From DASRDU01 sp046331565 (GTDB taxonomy: Bacteria > Acidobacteriota > Blastocatellia > RBC074): a stretch of DNA of 64,000 nt. The DNA is taken from assembly GCA_046331565.1 (NCBI GenBank), contig JAXLQP010000002.1:1178001-1242000 (forward strand), read 5' to 3'. A model generated the notes under the pieces. The model was not told the origin of the DNA. It did not search any database and was given only the letters and a program-made list of their open reading frames with translations. The first letter of the stretch is position 1. Every line of letters begins with the position of its first letter. The position numbers and the translations under genes were made by a program. This document shows, in pieces, positions 26,171-34,479 of this stretch.

Positions 26171-26325
26171 AGCGTGAGCTTCCAGTCTGAAAATGGTTGT
26201 TGTGTCTCCGCGAAATGGAATGCGTTTCGGGAACTGTGCGGCAGTTCAAGTTTTGTTTGCAGCCTCAGGGATGTCAAGCGCTGCAAAAAAAGATGGGGTG
26301 TGGTGCAGAGGCTGCGGGAAAAATC

Positions 26326-27366
26326 TCAGGACTTGCGCGGCTCAGCCGCTGTGCCTTCAAAGTAAAACTGACGCGGGGCCGCATCGGGCAGTTCGCGCCG
26401 GTCAGGCCAGCCGTTGGTGTGCTGCCCTTTGCTGTCTTCGTTTCTGACGTGAAAATCGAACAGGTCAGGGCGGCTGTAATGCCCGGTTACATCGAGCGTC
26501 AGGCTTTCTTCGTGAATGCGTTCGAGATTGACGCGAGCCATCACGAGGGCTTCACAATCGAAGGCCGGCCCGGCGACGTAATGACCATCAGGGCCGATCA
26601 CGGCGCTGCCGCCATTGAGAATAAAGGCTTCAGGATTGTCTGACAGGCTGGCCACCGCTTCCAGTTCACGCGGCAGGTCGCGCGCCCGCATAATGGCTCC
26701 GGCGGCAACAACAAAACAGCGGCCTTCAAAAGCGTAATGGCGACTTGCCACCTGATGCATTTCTTTGACCGCAGGCCAGGCCGCCACGTGAATGTCTTCG
26801 CCTGCGTTGTGCATGACCTGACGGGCCAGCGGCATCCAGTGTTCCCAGCAGATCAGCCCGCCGATTCGGCCTGCCGGAGTCTCAACCGACCGCAACCCGT
26901 GACTGTCGCCCTGTCCCCAGATCAGGCGTTCGCTGAAAGTCGGCATGATTTTGCGATGGCGGTTCAGAATCAGACCCGTCGGCCCGAAAGTCAGCATCGT
27001 GTTGTAAAGCGTCCCGTGTCCCGGCCCTTCCATCACGCGTTCGTGAACTCCGATGACAACGGTCGTCTGATGTTCGCGCGCGGCGGCGGCAATGGCCTCA
27101 GTCACCGGCCCTGGAATGGTGACGCTGTTTTCATAGAGTGCGGCGTAAAGCCGCTTGACCGGCGGATGATCCCAGAGCGTGACATCACGGCAGTAATCCA
27201 GCCAGGCCGGATAACCGGGCAGCCAGCTTTCAGGAAAGACGACGAGTTGCGCGCCCTTCGTCGCAGCTCCGGCAATCAGGTTGAGCGCCTTGGCCAGACT
27301 GCGTTCCAGGTTCATGTAAATCGGCGCTGCCTGCACGGCAGCAAGATTGACCATTGAGGGAGCCAT
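26326..27366 (-). CDS. Nitrilase (carbon-nitrogen hydrolase)
   Basis: 346 residues. The Glu-Lys-Cys triad is visible: VVFPESWLPGYP (Glu about 46), RHRKIMPTFSERLIWGQGD (Lys about 136) and GGLICWEHWMPLARQ (Cys about 171). CWEHWMPL and the GTLYNTMLTFGPTG segment are those of true nitrilases and cyanide-type enzymes rather than amidases or N-carbamoylases. The enzyme would convert an organic nitrile to the acid and ammonia in the cytoplasm. Only a weak AGGTGAAG lies upstream of the ATG. The substrate is unknown. Confidence 0.92.
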   Translation of the reverse strand: MAPSMVNLAAVQAAPIYMNLERSLAKALNLIAGAATKGAQLVVFPESWLPGYPAWLDYCRDVTLWDHPPVKRLYAALYENSVTIPGPVTEAIAAAAREHQTTVVIGVHERVMEGPGHGTLYNTMLTFGPTGLILNRHRKIMPTFSERLIWGQGDSHGLRSVETPAGRIGGLICWEHWMPLARQVMHNAGEDIHVAAWPAVKEMHQVASRHYAFEGRCFVVAAGAIMRARDLPRELEAVASLSDNPEAFILNGGSAVIGPDGHYVAGPAFDCEALVMARVNLERIHEESLTLDVTGHYSRPDLFDFHVRNEDSKGQHTNGWPDRRELPDAAPRQFYFEGTAAEPRKS

Positions 27367-27461
27367 GATTTCGCTTCACCTGATGAATGGGGGACATCAG
27401 GGTCCTTCAGGGGGCTGTCAGTGTCAGGCCGCCAGAACGGCTGAGAAAAATCGGGGGCGGG

Positions 27462-28025
27462 TCAGATAAACATCTCTTCGTCCTGGTAGGCGCGATTAAC
27501 CGGCAACCGGTTACCCGCCATCAGCACTTCAAGCGCGCGCCGGACACCGCACATGATATAGGAAAATTCCCGTGCCGGTTCGAGGATGCGGCGCTGTACG
27601 ATTTCAGTCGTGATCTGGAACTGATCAGTGGCATTCGCCAGCGTGGCATGAATCTGGTCAGCTTTTTCGCGGGCACGTTCGACCTCGCGCCGGGCCAGCG
27701 CCGTGCTGTCGCCGAGCAGACCGCGAATTGAGGCAGCCTCATCCTTCGCCATTTCGGTAATGGCCGTCAGATGCTGCGCGCCCTGGGCGATGTAACCGGA
27801 AGCATCCTTGAGTTCAGTCATCAGTCCGTGTGCCATTTTCAGCACCGGTTCGGTGTTGTTGATCAGGTATTCGGCGCGGGTTTGCAACTGGCTGACTTTT
27901 TCGGCCAGGGCCATGGCGCGCCGGGCCAGCAGATACAGCCCGACAAAGACGGCGGCCTGAACGATCAGCAGAATCGTGACGATAACCAGAATGATGATGA
28001 GGTAAGTATCCAGATGAGTTTCCAT
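27462..28025 (-). CDS. Membrane-anchored coiled-coil protein (DUF948-like)
   Basis: 187 residues from the ATG at 28025 (a start at 28046 is in frame). One N-terminal membrane helix (YLIIILVIVTILLIVQAAVFV) is followed by a long charged heptad-like region (AEKVSQLQTRAEYLINNTEP to VERAREKADQIHATLANATD). The pattern resembles DUF948/general-stress envelope proteins. The next gene on the same strand encodes a YtxH-like protein, another general-stress type. This pairing is common in low-information envelope loci. Function unknown. Confidence 0.75.
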   Translation of the reverse strand: METHLDTYLIIILVIVTILLIVQAAVFVGLYLLARRAMALAEKVSQLQTRAEYLINNTEPVLKMAHGLMTELKDASGYIAQGAQHLTAITEMAKDEAASIRGLLGDSTALARREVERAREKADQIHATLANATDQFQITTEIVQRRILEPAREFSYIMCGVRRALEVLMAGNRLPVNRAYQDEEMFI

Positions 28026-28144
28026 GCAGCACCGACAGGGCAACACCGACAGGATGAAACGGCGACGCGGCGTGAATCAGACCGGAGAGCCGGGATCAGG
28101 GCTGCCGGATGACAGCCCTGTCGCCGTGTCATCGGCTTCGGTCT

Positions 28145-28534
28145 TTAGCTTTCCTCGTAGGCCGCGCCCTTCTGATCAGCATCTCTGGCTTCACGGTAGC
28201 CCTGCTTGCCAGCTTCAATAGCTGCCGCCAGTGAAGCTTTCTGGCGGGTGATGGCTTCGCGGCTGCGATCAGTCACTTCGCTGACGGCTTCGCGGCTGCG
28301 GGCGGCGAGATCTGCCGCTTTTTCAACTCCGGTCTGATAGTAATCAGTGGCGCGTTCGCCAAGCTGACGCCCGGTGTCACGGGCCTGATCGAGGCCGCGT
28401 TTGGTGGCGTCAGCAATATCCGAGCGCAGTTCGCTGCCCGCTTTCGGGGCAAACAGCAGCGCCGTCAAAGCTCCGATCCCGGCGCCCAGCAAGAAGAAAA
28501 GCAGACTGTTATTACCACCACGATCTTCAGACAT
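28145..28534 (-). CDS. YtxH-domain protein
   Basis: 129 residues from the ATG at 28534, with a GGGAGGA 7 nt upstream. An in-frame extension to 28624 crosses this site and is rejected. The Gly/Ala-rich membrane segment LLFFLLGAGIGALTALLFAPKAGSE is the YtxH signature. It is followed by an amphipathic, Ala/Glu/Arg-rich helix (ATKRGLDQARDTGRQLGE). YtxH-like proteins are general-stress envelope proteins without a known reaction. Its neighbour downstream on this strand is the DUF948-like protein. Confidence 0.88.
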   Translation of the reverse strand: MSEDRGGNNSLLFFLLGAGIGALTALLFAPKAGSELRSDIADATKRGLDQARDTGRQLGERATDYYQTGVEKAADLAARSREAVSEVTDRSREAITRQKASLAAAIEAGKQGYREARDADQKGAAYEES

Positions 28535-28643
28535 GACACATCCTCCCTGGAGTAAAATACAAATTGCAAAAGACGTTTGAGTACCCGATTCAACTGCCGC
28601 GCAATATAACACCCGCACCGGCAAACAGCAAATTGAACCTGAA

Positions 28644-28673
28644 TTGACACCCCTGCGCGGCGACGGCTACAAT
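28644..28673 (+). promoter_or_regulatory. Sigma-70-type promoter for tatA
   Basis: -35 TTGACA (28644-28649), 18-bp spacer, -10 TACAAT (28668-28673), 20 bp before the tatA start. A consensus AAAGGAG follows at 28681. It lies in the divergent gap with the YtxH gene. Confidence 0.75.
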
Positions 28674-28693
28674 GCCGCGCAAAGGAGATCGTC

Positions 28694-28885
28694 ATGAATA
28701 ACATCCTGTTAATTGGTTTTGGCATGCAGGAACTGCTCATCATTCTCGTCATCCTGCTGTTTCTCTTCGGTGGCAGCCGCCTGCCGCAACTGGCCAAAGG
28801 CCTGGGCGAGAGCGTGAAGAATTTCAAGAAAGCCGTCAACGAAGACAAAGATGACGACGGCCACGACAAGAGCAAAGCCGCCTGA
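28694..28885 (+). CDS. tatA: Twin-arginine translocase subunit TatA/E
   Basis: 63 residues: one short membrane helix (FGMQELLIILVILLFLFGG), the conserved FGG-SRLPQLAKGLGESVKNFKKA amphipathic helix, and an acidic tail (NEDKDDDGHDKSKAA). TatA oligomers form the size-adaptable pathway for folded twin-arginine substrates across the inner membrane. AAAGGAG lies 6 nt upstream. TatC and TatB are not in this window. Candidate substrates here include the NIPSNAP protein at 18786. Confidence 0.93.
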   Translation: MNNILLIGFGMQELLIILVILLFLFGGSRLPQLAKGLGESVKNFKKAVNEDKDDDGHDKSKAA

Positions 28886-29031
28886 AGCGGGCGATCTGCC
28901 TGTCTTTCGTCATTCCGCAGTTGGTCAGTTCGCCTGTCAGCAGTGCCCGTTCATTTCAGCCTGAGAGTAGTTTCAGCATGACATGAACAACCACTGACTG
29001 AGCGCCTGTTCTTTCAAAAAACTGCATCCCG

Positions 29032-30453
29032 GTGGCGGTTACCCTGCCAGCCTCTCCGGGCACATCAGTGACTCATCAGCCGCGCCGCCCTGCCTGTGCG
29101 GATGGCTCACTGCACCTGCACGCCATGGCCCGCAAGCGTTTTCACAATTCACGCCGTCACGCTCCACAAACAGAACGCTCTTATCACGAGTATCTGGTTT
29201 CGACGCCTGCGCCGACCACGACGCGCGGAGAACTGGTCCGGCTGCTGCGCGGTGGCGAGGACACTTACCTTGAACTCAAGGTCAGATTCAGCAATGTCGA
29301 GAAGATCACGGCGGAACTGATCGCGCTGGCCAATACTGATGGCGGCGCGATGATTTTCGGCGTCAACGATCAGTTGCGTATCGAGGGCATCGAAGACCCC
29401 GAAAGCGTCGAGGAGCAGTTGCGCGACATTTGCGCGCATCAGATTCAGCCGCCGGTTTTTCCCTACATCAACAAAGTCGCCTTCGACAGTGGCCGCCGTC
29501 TGGTCGTGGTCGAAGTGGACACGCACAAGCGTCCGCACCGCACGCTCGACGACAAATTCTATCTGCGCGAAGGCGCGATCAAGCGCGAGGCGACGCGCGA
29601 GGAACTGTCGGCCATTTATGGCGAAACTTACCTGACCCGCTTCGAGCAGATTCCGCTTTTCGACGCGCGCATCAGTGACATTGATGAGTCGCTTTTCTGG
29701 AGCTACGTGCGCGGCGTCAATCCGGGTTACTGGGGCGAGACGGCCAAAGGCTTCCCGACTGATTACGTCATGCGGGATATGGGGCTGGCGGTGAATTTCA
29801 GGGAAGAGGTCATTCCAACGCTCGGCGGGCTGCTGCTGTTCGGGCGACAGGATCGCGTTGCCGAACTGCTGTCGCAGGCCGAAATCACGCTGACGCGGTT
29901 CAGCGGGCCGTCTGCCATTACCGCCGGTCAGCATCATCCGGTTGTCGAACGCCTGCACCTGCGGGGCAATCTGTTCCAGCTTTTTGAAGGCAGCCTGAGT
30001 TTTATCAGCCGTTATGCCGATTTGTGGGATGAGCGCCCGTCGCGCCGTTCACTACAATCAGCAGACAACCCTGAAACCGAGCCACATTTTTCGGTGGCCC
30101 GCGCCAACTATCATCGCGGCGTGCTGATTGAAGCCGTGACCAACCTGCTCGTTCACCGTGACTGGAACGCGCCGGGCCATCACGCGCGCATTCATCTTTA
30201 CGATGACGCCATCGAACTGATCAATCCGGCGCGCCTGCCTGAACTGCCGATCATTTCACTGCGTTATGGCGTGACTGCCGCGCCAAGCCCGCGCCTGAAG
30301 GCGATTCTGACCAATCGCCATTACGGGCTGCCGACCGTGCGCGGTGGCATTCCGATGATTTTCGAGGAAGCGATCAGCTTCGCCCGCCGCGCCCCTGAAG
30401 GCCCGGCCATTGCCAATCACGAATTCCACCTGAAAATTTACGGACTGAAATAA
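29032..30453 (+). CDS. AlbA_2-domain / HATPase-like transcriptional regulator-type protein
   Basis: 473 residues as the longest frame from a GTG. No ribosome-binding site supports that start, and an ATG at 29125 (442 residues) is an alternative. The N-terminal AlbA_2 (Schlafen-type) domain has LELKVRFSNVEKITAELIAL, GGAMIFGVND and HRTLDDKFYLREGAIKREA. The C-terminal region has EAVTNLLVHRDWN and DDAIELINPARLP, an N-box-like segment of GHKL ATPases, as in COG2865 proteins. Proteins of this layout are annotated as DNA-binding regulators and in places associate with defence or stress loci. The following gene starts at its stop codon (TAATG), so they are co-translated. Confidence 0.8.
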   Translation: MAVTLPASPGTSVTHQPRRPACADGSLHLHAMARKRFHNSRRHAPQTERSYHEYLVSTPAPTTTRGELVRLLRGGEDTYLELKVRFSNVEKITAELIALANTDGGAMIFGVNDQLRIEGIEDPESVEEQLRDICAHQIQPPVFPYINKVAFDSGRRLVVVEVDTHKRPHRTLDDKFYLREGAIKREATREELSAIYGETYLTRFEQIPLFDARISDIDESLFWSYVRGVNPGYWGETAKGFPTDYVMRDMGLAVNFREEVIPTLGGLLLFGRQDRVAELLSQAEITLTRFSGPSAITAGQHHPVVERLHLRGNLFQLFEGSLSFISRYADLWDERPSRRSLQSADNPETEPHFSVARANYHRGVLIEAVTNLLVHRDWNAPGHHARIHLYDDAIELINPARLPELPIISLRYGVTAAPSPRLKAILTNRHYGLPTVRGGIPMIFEEAISFARRAPEGPAIANHEFHLKIYGLK

Positions 30454-31298
30454 TGAGAACAAAAATGATGCCCTGGCTTTTGATTCTTATGTCATTCCTT
30501 GTTTCCTGCCGCAGCGACTCAATCCCTTCAGCCGCACCTGCCCTGACACCTGCTGAAAGCACGGGCAGCGCAGCGACGACGAGCGCAGGATTACCGATCT
30601 GGACTTACGAAATCGTCAACACTTACCCGCACGACAGTTCTTCTTACACACAGGGGCTGGTCTGGCACGACGGCGCGCTCTATGAAAGCGCCGGGCAATA
30701 TGGCCGGTCAAACCTGCGCAAGGTTGATCTGGAAACCGGCAGGGTTCTCAAACGAACCGAAGTTCCGGCAGACTATTTTGCCGAAGGACTGGCGCTGCTG
30801 AAGGGCAGACTTTATCAGTTGACGTGGAAGGAAAATAAAGGATTCATCTACGATCTGAACACGTTCAATAAAACCGGCGAGTTCACTTACGGCGGTGAAG
30901 GCTGGGGGCTGGCCGAGGACGGCAAATCGCTGATTCTGAGCGACGGCAGCAATCAGATTCGGTTTCTTGATCCGCAGACTTTCAAAGTCGAACGCGCCAT
31001 CAATGTCTTTGAAGATAACGACACGTCGCGGCCATTGCGCGAAATCAACGAACTCGAATATGTCAGGGGCGAGATTTACGCCAATGTCTGGCAGACAGAT
31101 CAGATCATCAGAATTGATCCGAAAAACGGCAGGCTGCTCGGCGTGATTGATATGACCGGCATTCTGCCCGGCAAGCGCGTTGACGAAGTTGATGACGTGC
31201 TCAACGGCATTGCCTTCGATGCTCAGCATCAGCGCCTGTTTGTGACCGGCAAACGCTGGCCGAAACTGTTTGAGATTCGCCTCAAAGATAAGAAATGA
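30453..31298 (+). CDS. Glutaminyl-peptide cyclotransferase (plant-type), lipoprotein
   Basis: 281 residues. The lipoprotein signal LILMSFLVSC (Cys about 19) sends it to the envelope. The mature part is the five-bladed propeller of papaya-type glutaminyl cyclases: YPHDSSSYTQGLVWHDGALYESAGQYG, then YFAEGLALL and LTWKEN, with GEGWGLAEDGKSLILSDGS and LNGIAFD later. It catalyses cyclisation of N-terminal Gln to pyroglutamate with loss of ammonia. It starts inside the stop of the previous gene and its own TGA overlaps the comEA-like ATG by 4 bases, so three genes run as one unit. Confidence 0.9.
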   Translation: MRTKMMPWLLILMSFLVSCRSDSIPSAAPALTPAESTGSAATTSAGLPIWTYEIVNTYPHDSSSYTQGLVWHDGALYESAGQYGRSNLRKVDLETGRVLKRTEVPADYFAEGLALLKGRLYQLTWKENKGFIYDLNTFNKTGEFTYGGEGWGLAEDGKSLILSDGSNQIRFLDPQTFKVERAINVFEDNDTSRPLREINELEYVRGEIYANVWQTDQIIRIDPKNGRLLGVIDMTGILPGKRVDEVDDVLNGIAFDAQHQRLFVTGKRWPKLFEIRLKDKK

Positions 31299-31624
31299 AA
31301 TCAGCCATTTCAAATCTCAAATCTCAATTTTCAAATCGAACAGCACCAGGCCGGAGCGCGACCGGTTTTTTACTGCGCTGCGGCCTGCTGCTTCTGGTCT
31401 GTTGTCTGCTTCATTCATCAGTGCGGGCGCAGGAGCAGATCAACATCAACACCGCCTCAGCCGCTGAACTGATGCGCCTGCCGGGCATCGGCCCGACACT
31501 CGCCGCGCGCATCATCGAACATCGCCGCAAACACGGGCCATTCCGTCGCCCGCAGGACATCGTCATCATTGACCGGATGAGCGCAAGGCTTTATCGCCGG
31601 ATCGCTCCGCTGATTCGCACCTGA
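31295..31624 (+). CDS. ComEA-like helix-hairpin-helix DNA-binding protein
   Basis: 109 residues. Its N-terminus reads MKSAISNLKSQFSNRTAPG, a product of heptameric repeat DNA. A hydrophobic signal or anchor (FLLRCGLLLLVCCLLHSSV) ends at VRAQ. The C-terminal HhH domain carries ININTASAAELMRLPGIGP and AARIIEHRRKHGPFRRP, the ComEA pattern for binding double-stranded DNA in the periplasm during uptake. It starts inside the previous stop (ATGA). Its last 59 bases overlap the 3' end of convergent comEC. Confidence 0.87.
   Translation: MKSAISNLKSQFSNRTAPGRSATGFLLRCGLLLLVCCLLHSSVRAQEQININTASAAELMRLPGIGPTLAARIIEHRRKHGPFRRPQDIVIIDRMSARLYRRIAPLIRT
31307..31334 (+). repeat. Four tandem 7-bp units inside the comEA leader
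   Basis: The words atttcaa, atctcaa, atctcaa, ttttcaa follow each other exactly every 7 bp. They encode part of the ISNLKSQFSN N-terminal segment of the ComEA-like protein. Confidence 0.8.
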
Positions 31625-34379
31625 CGAATGTCTGCGCTTTCAAATCCTGACCATCAGTTGAAATCGTAATCGCGCCGCACGCGCTCGTTGACATCACCTG
31701 CGCGCCTGACTGCCGCAACCGCTCCAGCACCTCCGCGTGCGGATGCCCGAACGGACTCGGCGCAGCGACCGAAATCACTGCATACTGCGGCGCGGCTGCC
31801 CTGATGAACGCGGCGGTTGATGAGGTGCGCGAACCGTGATGCGCCACTTTCAAAACATCAGCGCGCAGATTTTCTCCGGCAGCGAGTAATCGTTCCTCAG
31901 TCTTTCGCTCAATGTCGCCGGTCAGCAGAAAACTTCTGCCGCCATAACTCAGCCGCAGCACCAGGCACTGATTGTTGCCGTAGCGCGGCGCATTCGTTTC
32001 GTCAGCAAACGGGGCCAGCGCCACAACGCGCACTCCGTCAAGCTCGAAACTTTCGCCGCGCTGCATCACGCGCAGCGGCACCCCGGCCCGTGCAAGCGCC
32101 TGCTCGAGCGGCGCGAACTGCTCATCAGATGACGGAATCATTCCCGTCAGAGCCGCGCCAGGCCTGAAGCTGCGCACGAGTTCAATAAAACCTTCTGAGT
32201 GATCAGTGTCAGAATGGCTGACTGCAATCAGATCAAGGCGACTGATGCCGCGCTGCCACAAATAAGGCGCAACCGCCGCTTCGCCAATGCCGATGCGGTC
32301 TTCAACGAATATTTCTTCGTCGCCATCGTCATCATCGCTTTGTCGCAGCGGCAATCGCCCGCCGCCATCGAACATCATCACCGCGCCGCGCGGAAAGCTG
32401 ATGACCATTGCATCACCCTGCCCGACATCCAGAAAAGTCACGCTCAAACGTCCCGGCTCATAAACGTGCCCTGCCGGATGCCATACCAGCCACACCGCTG
32501 AAATCAGCAGCGCTGCCATCGCCGCATAAATCAGCCACCTCGCCATTGTCTTTCGTTTCTCCCTTTGCCGGTCGGCCTGCTGTGAGAGCGGATTCCACCA
32601 GTTCAGCGTCAGAATCAGCAGCAGGATCAGCGCGAAATAGACTGAATAAAGAATGAGCGCTGTCAGCGGACTGTGATCCGGCATGCGCACGCTCGCGCCG
32701 CGCCAGCGCGCCAGCGGATTGGCGGCGCTGACCGTCACTGAACCGAGAGCATTGATGAGGCCTGCCAGCTTCAGCGCCAGCCCTGTGTGAATGGCATAAA
32801 TGAAAAGATAAGCTCCGCCCGCAATCATCAGCAGGAACATCAGCAGACTCTCAATCACATTCGCCAGAGGTGAAACAATCGAGAAGCGATGAAAATACAC
32901 AATCATCAGCGGCAGCAGCCCGATCTGCACACAGATCGTTGTCAGCAGCGTGGCCACAATTGAAGCCAGGCCCCACTGCACCGCGCGACCCGTGTGCGAC
33001 AAGCTCAGCCAGCAGGCCAGCCGCGCTTTCTCAAGACGGTAATGAATCGGAGCCTTTTCCATCTCCTGACGAAAAGCGCTTTCATCCCAGAACAACACTT
33101 CAGCCAGCCAGCGCAGCGCGGGACTGACGCGCGGCGGATACGGCGTGAGCGCCGACGGCTGCCATTCACCGATGCGTTTGAGACGCATCATCAGCGGCGT
33201 GGCGGCCAGCACGATCATCAGCACGGTCAGAAATGACAAATGCAGCGAAGGATTGAAAACATCACGCGGCTGCCAGATCAGCAAAGCCATCGCTGCCGCC
33301 GCCAGCGTGTTGGCCCCGACTGCCACGCGAAACAGCAACTGCGCCATCAGCGCAATGGTCAGCATCACCACTGCGCGCGTCACCGAAGGCTGCGCACCGA
33401 CCATCAGCGCATAACACCACATCAGCGCCATCACCAGCCCGTAACGCAGCCAGCGCGCTGACTTCATCCAATGCGTCAGAAACATCACGACTGCCGCAAT
33501 CAGCGCAACGTGCAGCCCCGAAATAACCAGCAGGTGAAAGGTGCCGCCATCACGAAACGCTTCAGCCGTGTCACGCGACAGAAAATGCCGGTTGCCAAAG
33601 AGCGCCGCCACCAGCACGCCTGAAGTCGGCTGCCTGAAACTCCGCAGTATTGTTGCAATCGCTCGCGCCCGCATTCGGTACAGCCTGCGATAAAGCGGCG
33701 ACAAGCCGCCTTTGATCCGATCATCGCCGAGCTTTTCAATCAGCAGCGGACTTTTGACCGCAGCCGACGCATCAAAGCCGCGCTGTTCGAGCATCTCGTC
33801 AAAATCAGGCGCGCCGGGATTGCGATAACCATGCGAGTTCATCAGGTTCACAAACACGCGCACCCGCGAGCCGTAATCGAGCGCCAGCGCATCGTATTCA
33901 GACCGTGCTTCAGCGTCGTGAAACGGCACGACAATCTGCACCGCGCCGCTGACCGCGCGCGTCTGTTGCAATGAAGCCGCCTGTTCAGCCTCAAGACTCA
34001 GATACAAACGGTCAGGAGCAAGTTCAGGAACAGTCGTCAGCACGCCCCACAATTCGACCGGCTCAGTCGTCAGCAGTTCACCGCGTTCAAGCAGCCGTCT
34101 GACGGTGTGATCGCTGATGCTCGCTTCGCTGACCCGCCACCACACGCCGCCGGACGTAACACAACCCAATAGCAGCAGCACTGTCATCAGCCACTTGTCA
34201 TCACGCACGAGCCAGCACGCCAGAGCCATCAGCCACACGCTGAGCGCGATGACGAACCAGAGCCGGATTGAAACAGACAACCAGTGCGCAGCCAGCAGGC
34301 CGCAGATGAAAGCAGAAGTGAGGTAAACCAGTGGCTGCTGCTGAGGGGTCAGCCGCCCGAAGCTGAGGCGTCGGGGCAT
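31566..34379 (-). CDS. comEC: DNA internalisation competence protein ComEC/Rec2
   Basis: A 937-residue inner-membrane channel for single-stranded DNA uptake. N-terminal membrane segments plus a soluble DUF4131-like region cover about residues 1-220. The multi-pass Competence domain (about 250-540) has the motif FHLLVISGLHVALIAAV. The C-terminal metallo-beta-lactamase-like domain (about 660-920) keeps HSDTDHSEG, GDIERKTEERLL and KVAHHGSRTSS, so it may be an active nuclease. The start region lies 3 bp from a 33-bp-arm palindrome. The C-terminal 19 codons overlap the convergent comEA-like gene. Confidence 0.95.
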   Translation of the reverse strand: MPRRLSFGRLTPQQQPLVYLTSAFICGLLAAHWLSVSIRLWFVIALSVWLMALACWLVRDDKWLMTVLLLLGCVTSGGVWWRVSEASISDHTVRRLLERGELLTTEPVELWGVLTTVPELAPDRLYLSLEAEQAASLQQTRAVSGAVQIVVPFHDAEARSEYDALALDYGSRVRVFVNLMNSHGYRNPGAPDFDEMLEQRGFDASAAVKSPLLIEKLGDDRIKGGLSPLYRRLYRMRARAIATILRSFRQPTSGVLVAALFGNRHFLSRDTAEAFRDGGTFHLLVISGLHVALIAAVVMFLTHWMKSARWLRYGLVMALMWCYALMVGAQPSVTRAVVMLTIALMAQLLFRVAVGANTLAAAAMALLIWQPRDVFNPSLHLSFLTVLMIVLAATPLMMRLKRIGEWQPSALTPYPPRVSPALRWLAEVLFWDESAFRQEMEKAPIHYRLEKARLACWLSLSHTGRAVQWGLASIVATLLTTICVQIGLLPLMIVYFHRFSIVSPLANVIESLLMFLLMIAGGAYLFIYAIHTGLALKLAGLINALGSVTVSAANPLARWRGASVRMPDHSPLTALILYSVYFALILLLILTLNWWNPLSQQADRQREKRKTMARWLIYAAMAALLISAVWLVWHPAGHVYEPGRLSVTFLDVGQGDAMVISFPRGAVMMFDGGGRLPLRQSDDDDGDEEIFVEDRIGIGEAAVAPYLWQRGISRLDLIAVSHSDTDHSEGFIELVRSFRPGAALTGMIPSSDEQFAPLEQALARAGVPLRVMQRGESFELDGVRVVALAPFADETNAPRYGNNQCLVLRLSYGGRSFLLTGDIERKTEERLLAAGENLRADVLKVAHHGSRTSSTAAFIRAAAPQYAVISVAAPSPFGHPHAEVLERLRQSGAQVMSTSACGAITISTDGQDLKAQTFVRCESAERSGDKALRSSGQ

Positions 34380-34382
34380 ATG

Positions 34383-34479
34383 AGTGCAGAGTGCGGATTG
34401 CAGACTGAAGATTGCAGATTGCGGATTTCAGATCGTGACCTGTTTCAAATCCGCAATCTGCAATCTTCAGTCTGCAATC
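34383..34479. repeat. 33-bp perfect inverted repeat built of 7-bp words
   Basis: Seven successive heptamers run from 34383 to 34431 (agtgcag, agtgcgg, attgcag, actgaag, attgcag, attgcgg, atttcag). Left arm 34396-34428 is the exact reverse complement of 34447-34479, with an 18-nt loop. It forms the whole comEC-rlmD junction and supplies the rlmD stop codon (34467-34469). Confidence 0.93.

Noticed and set aside
29149..29958. 269-codon minus-strand frame
   Set aside because: Antisense to the AlbA_2 gene without any motif.
34383..34479. CRISPR array or insertion-sequence end
   Set aside because: The units are 7 bp without spacers and no transposase or flanking duplication is visible.
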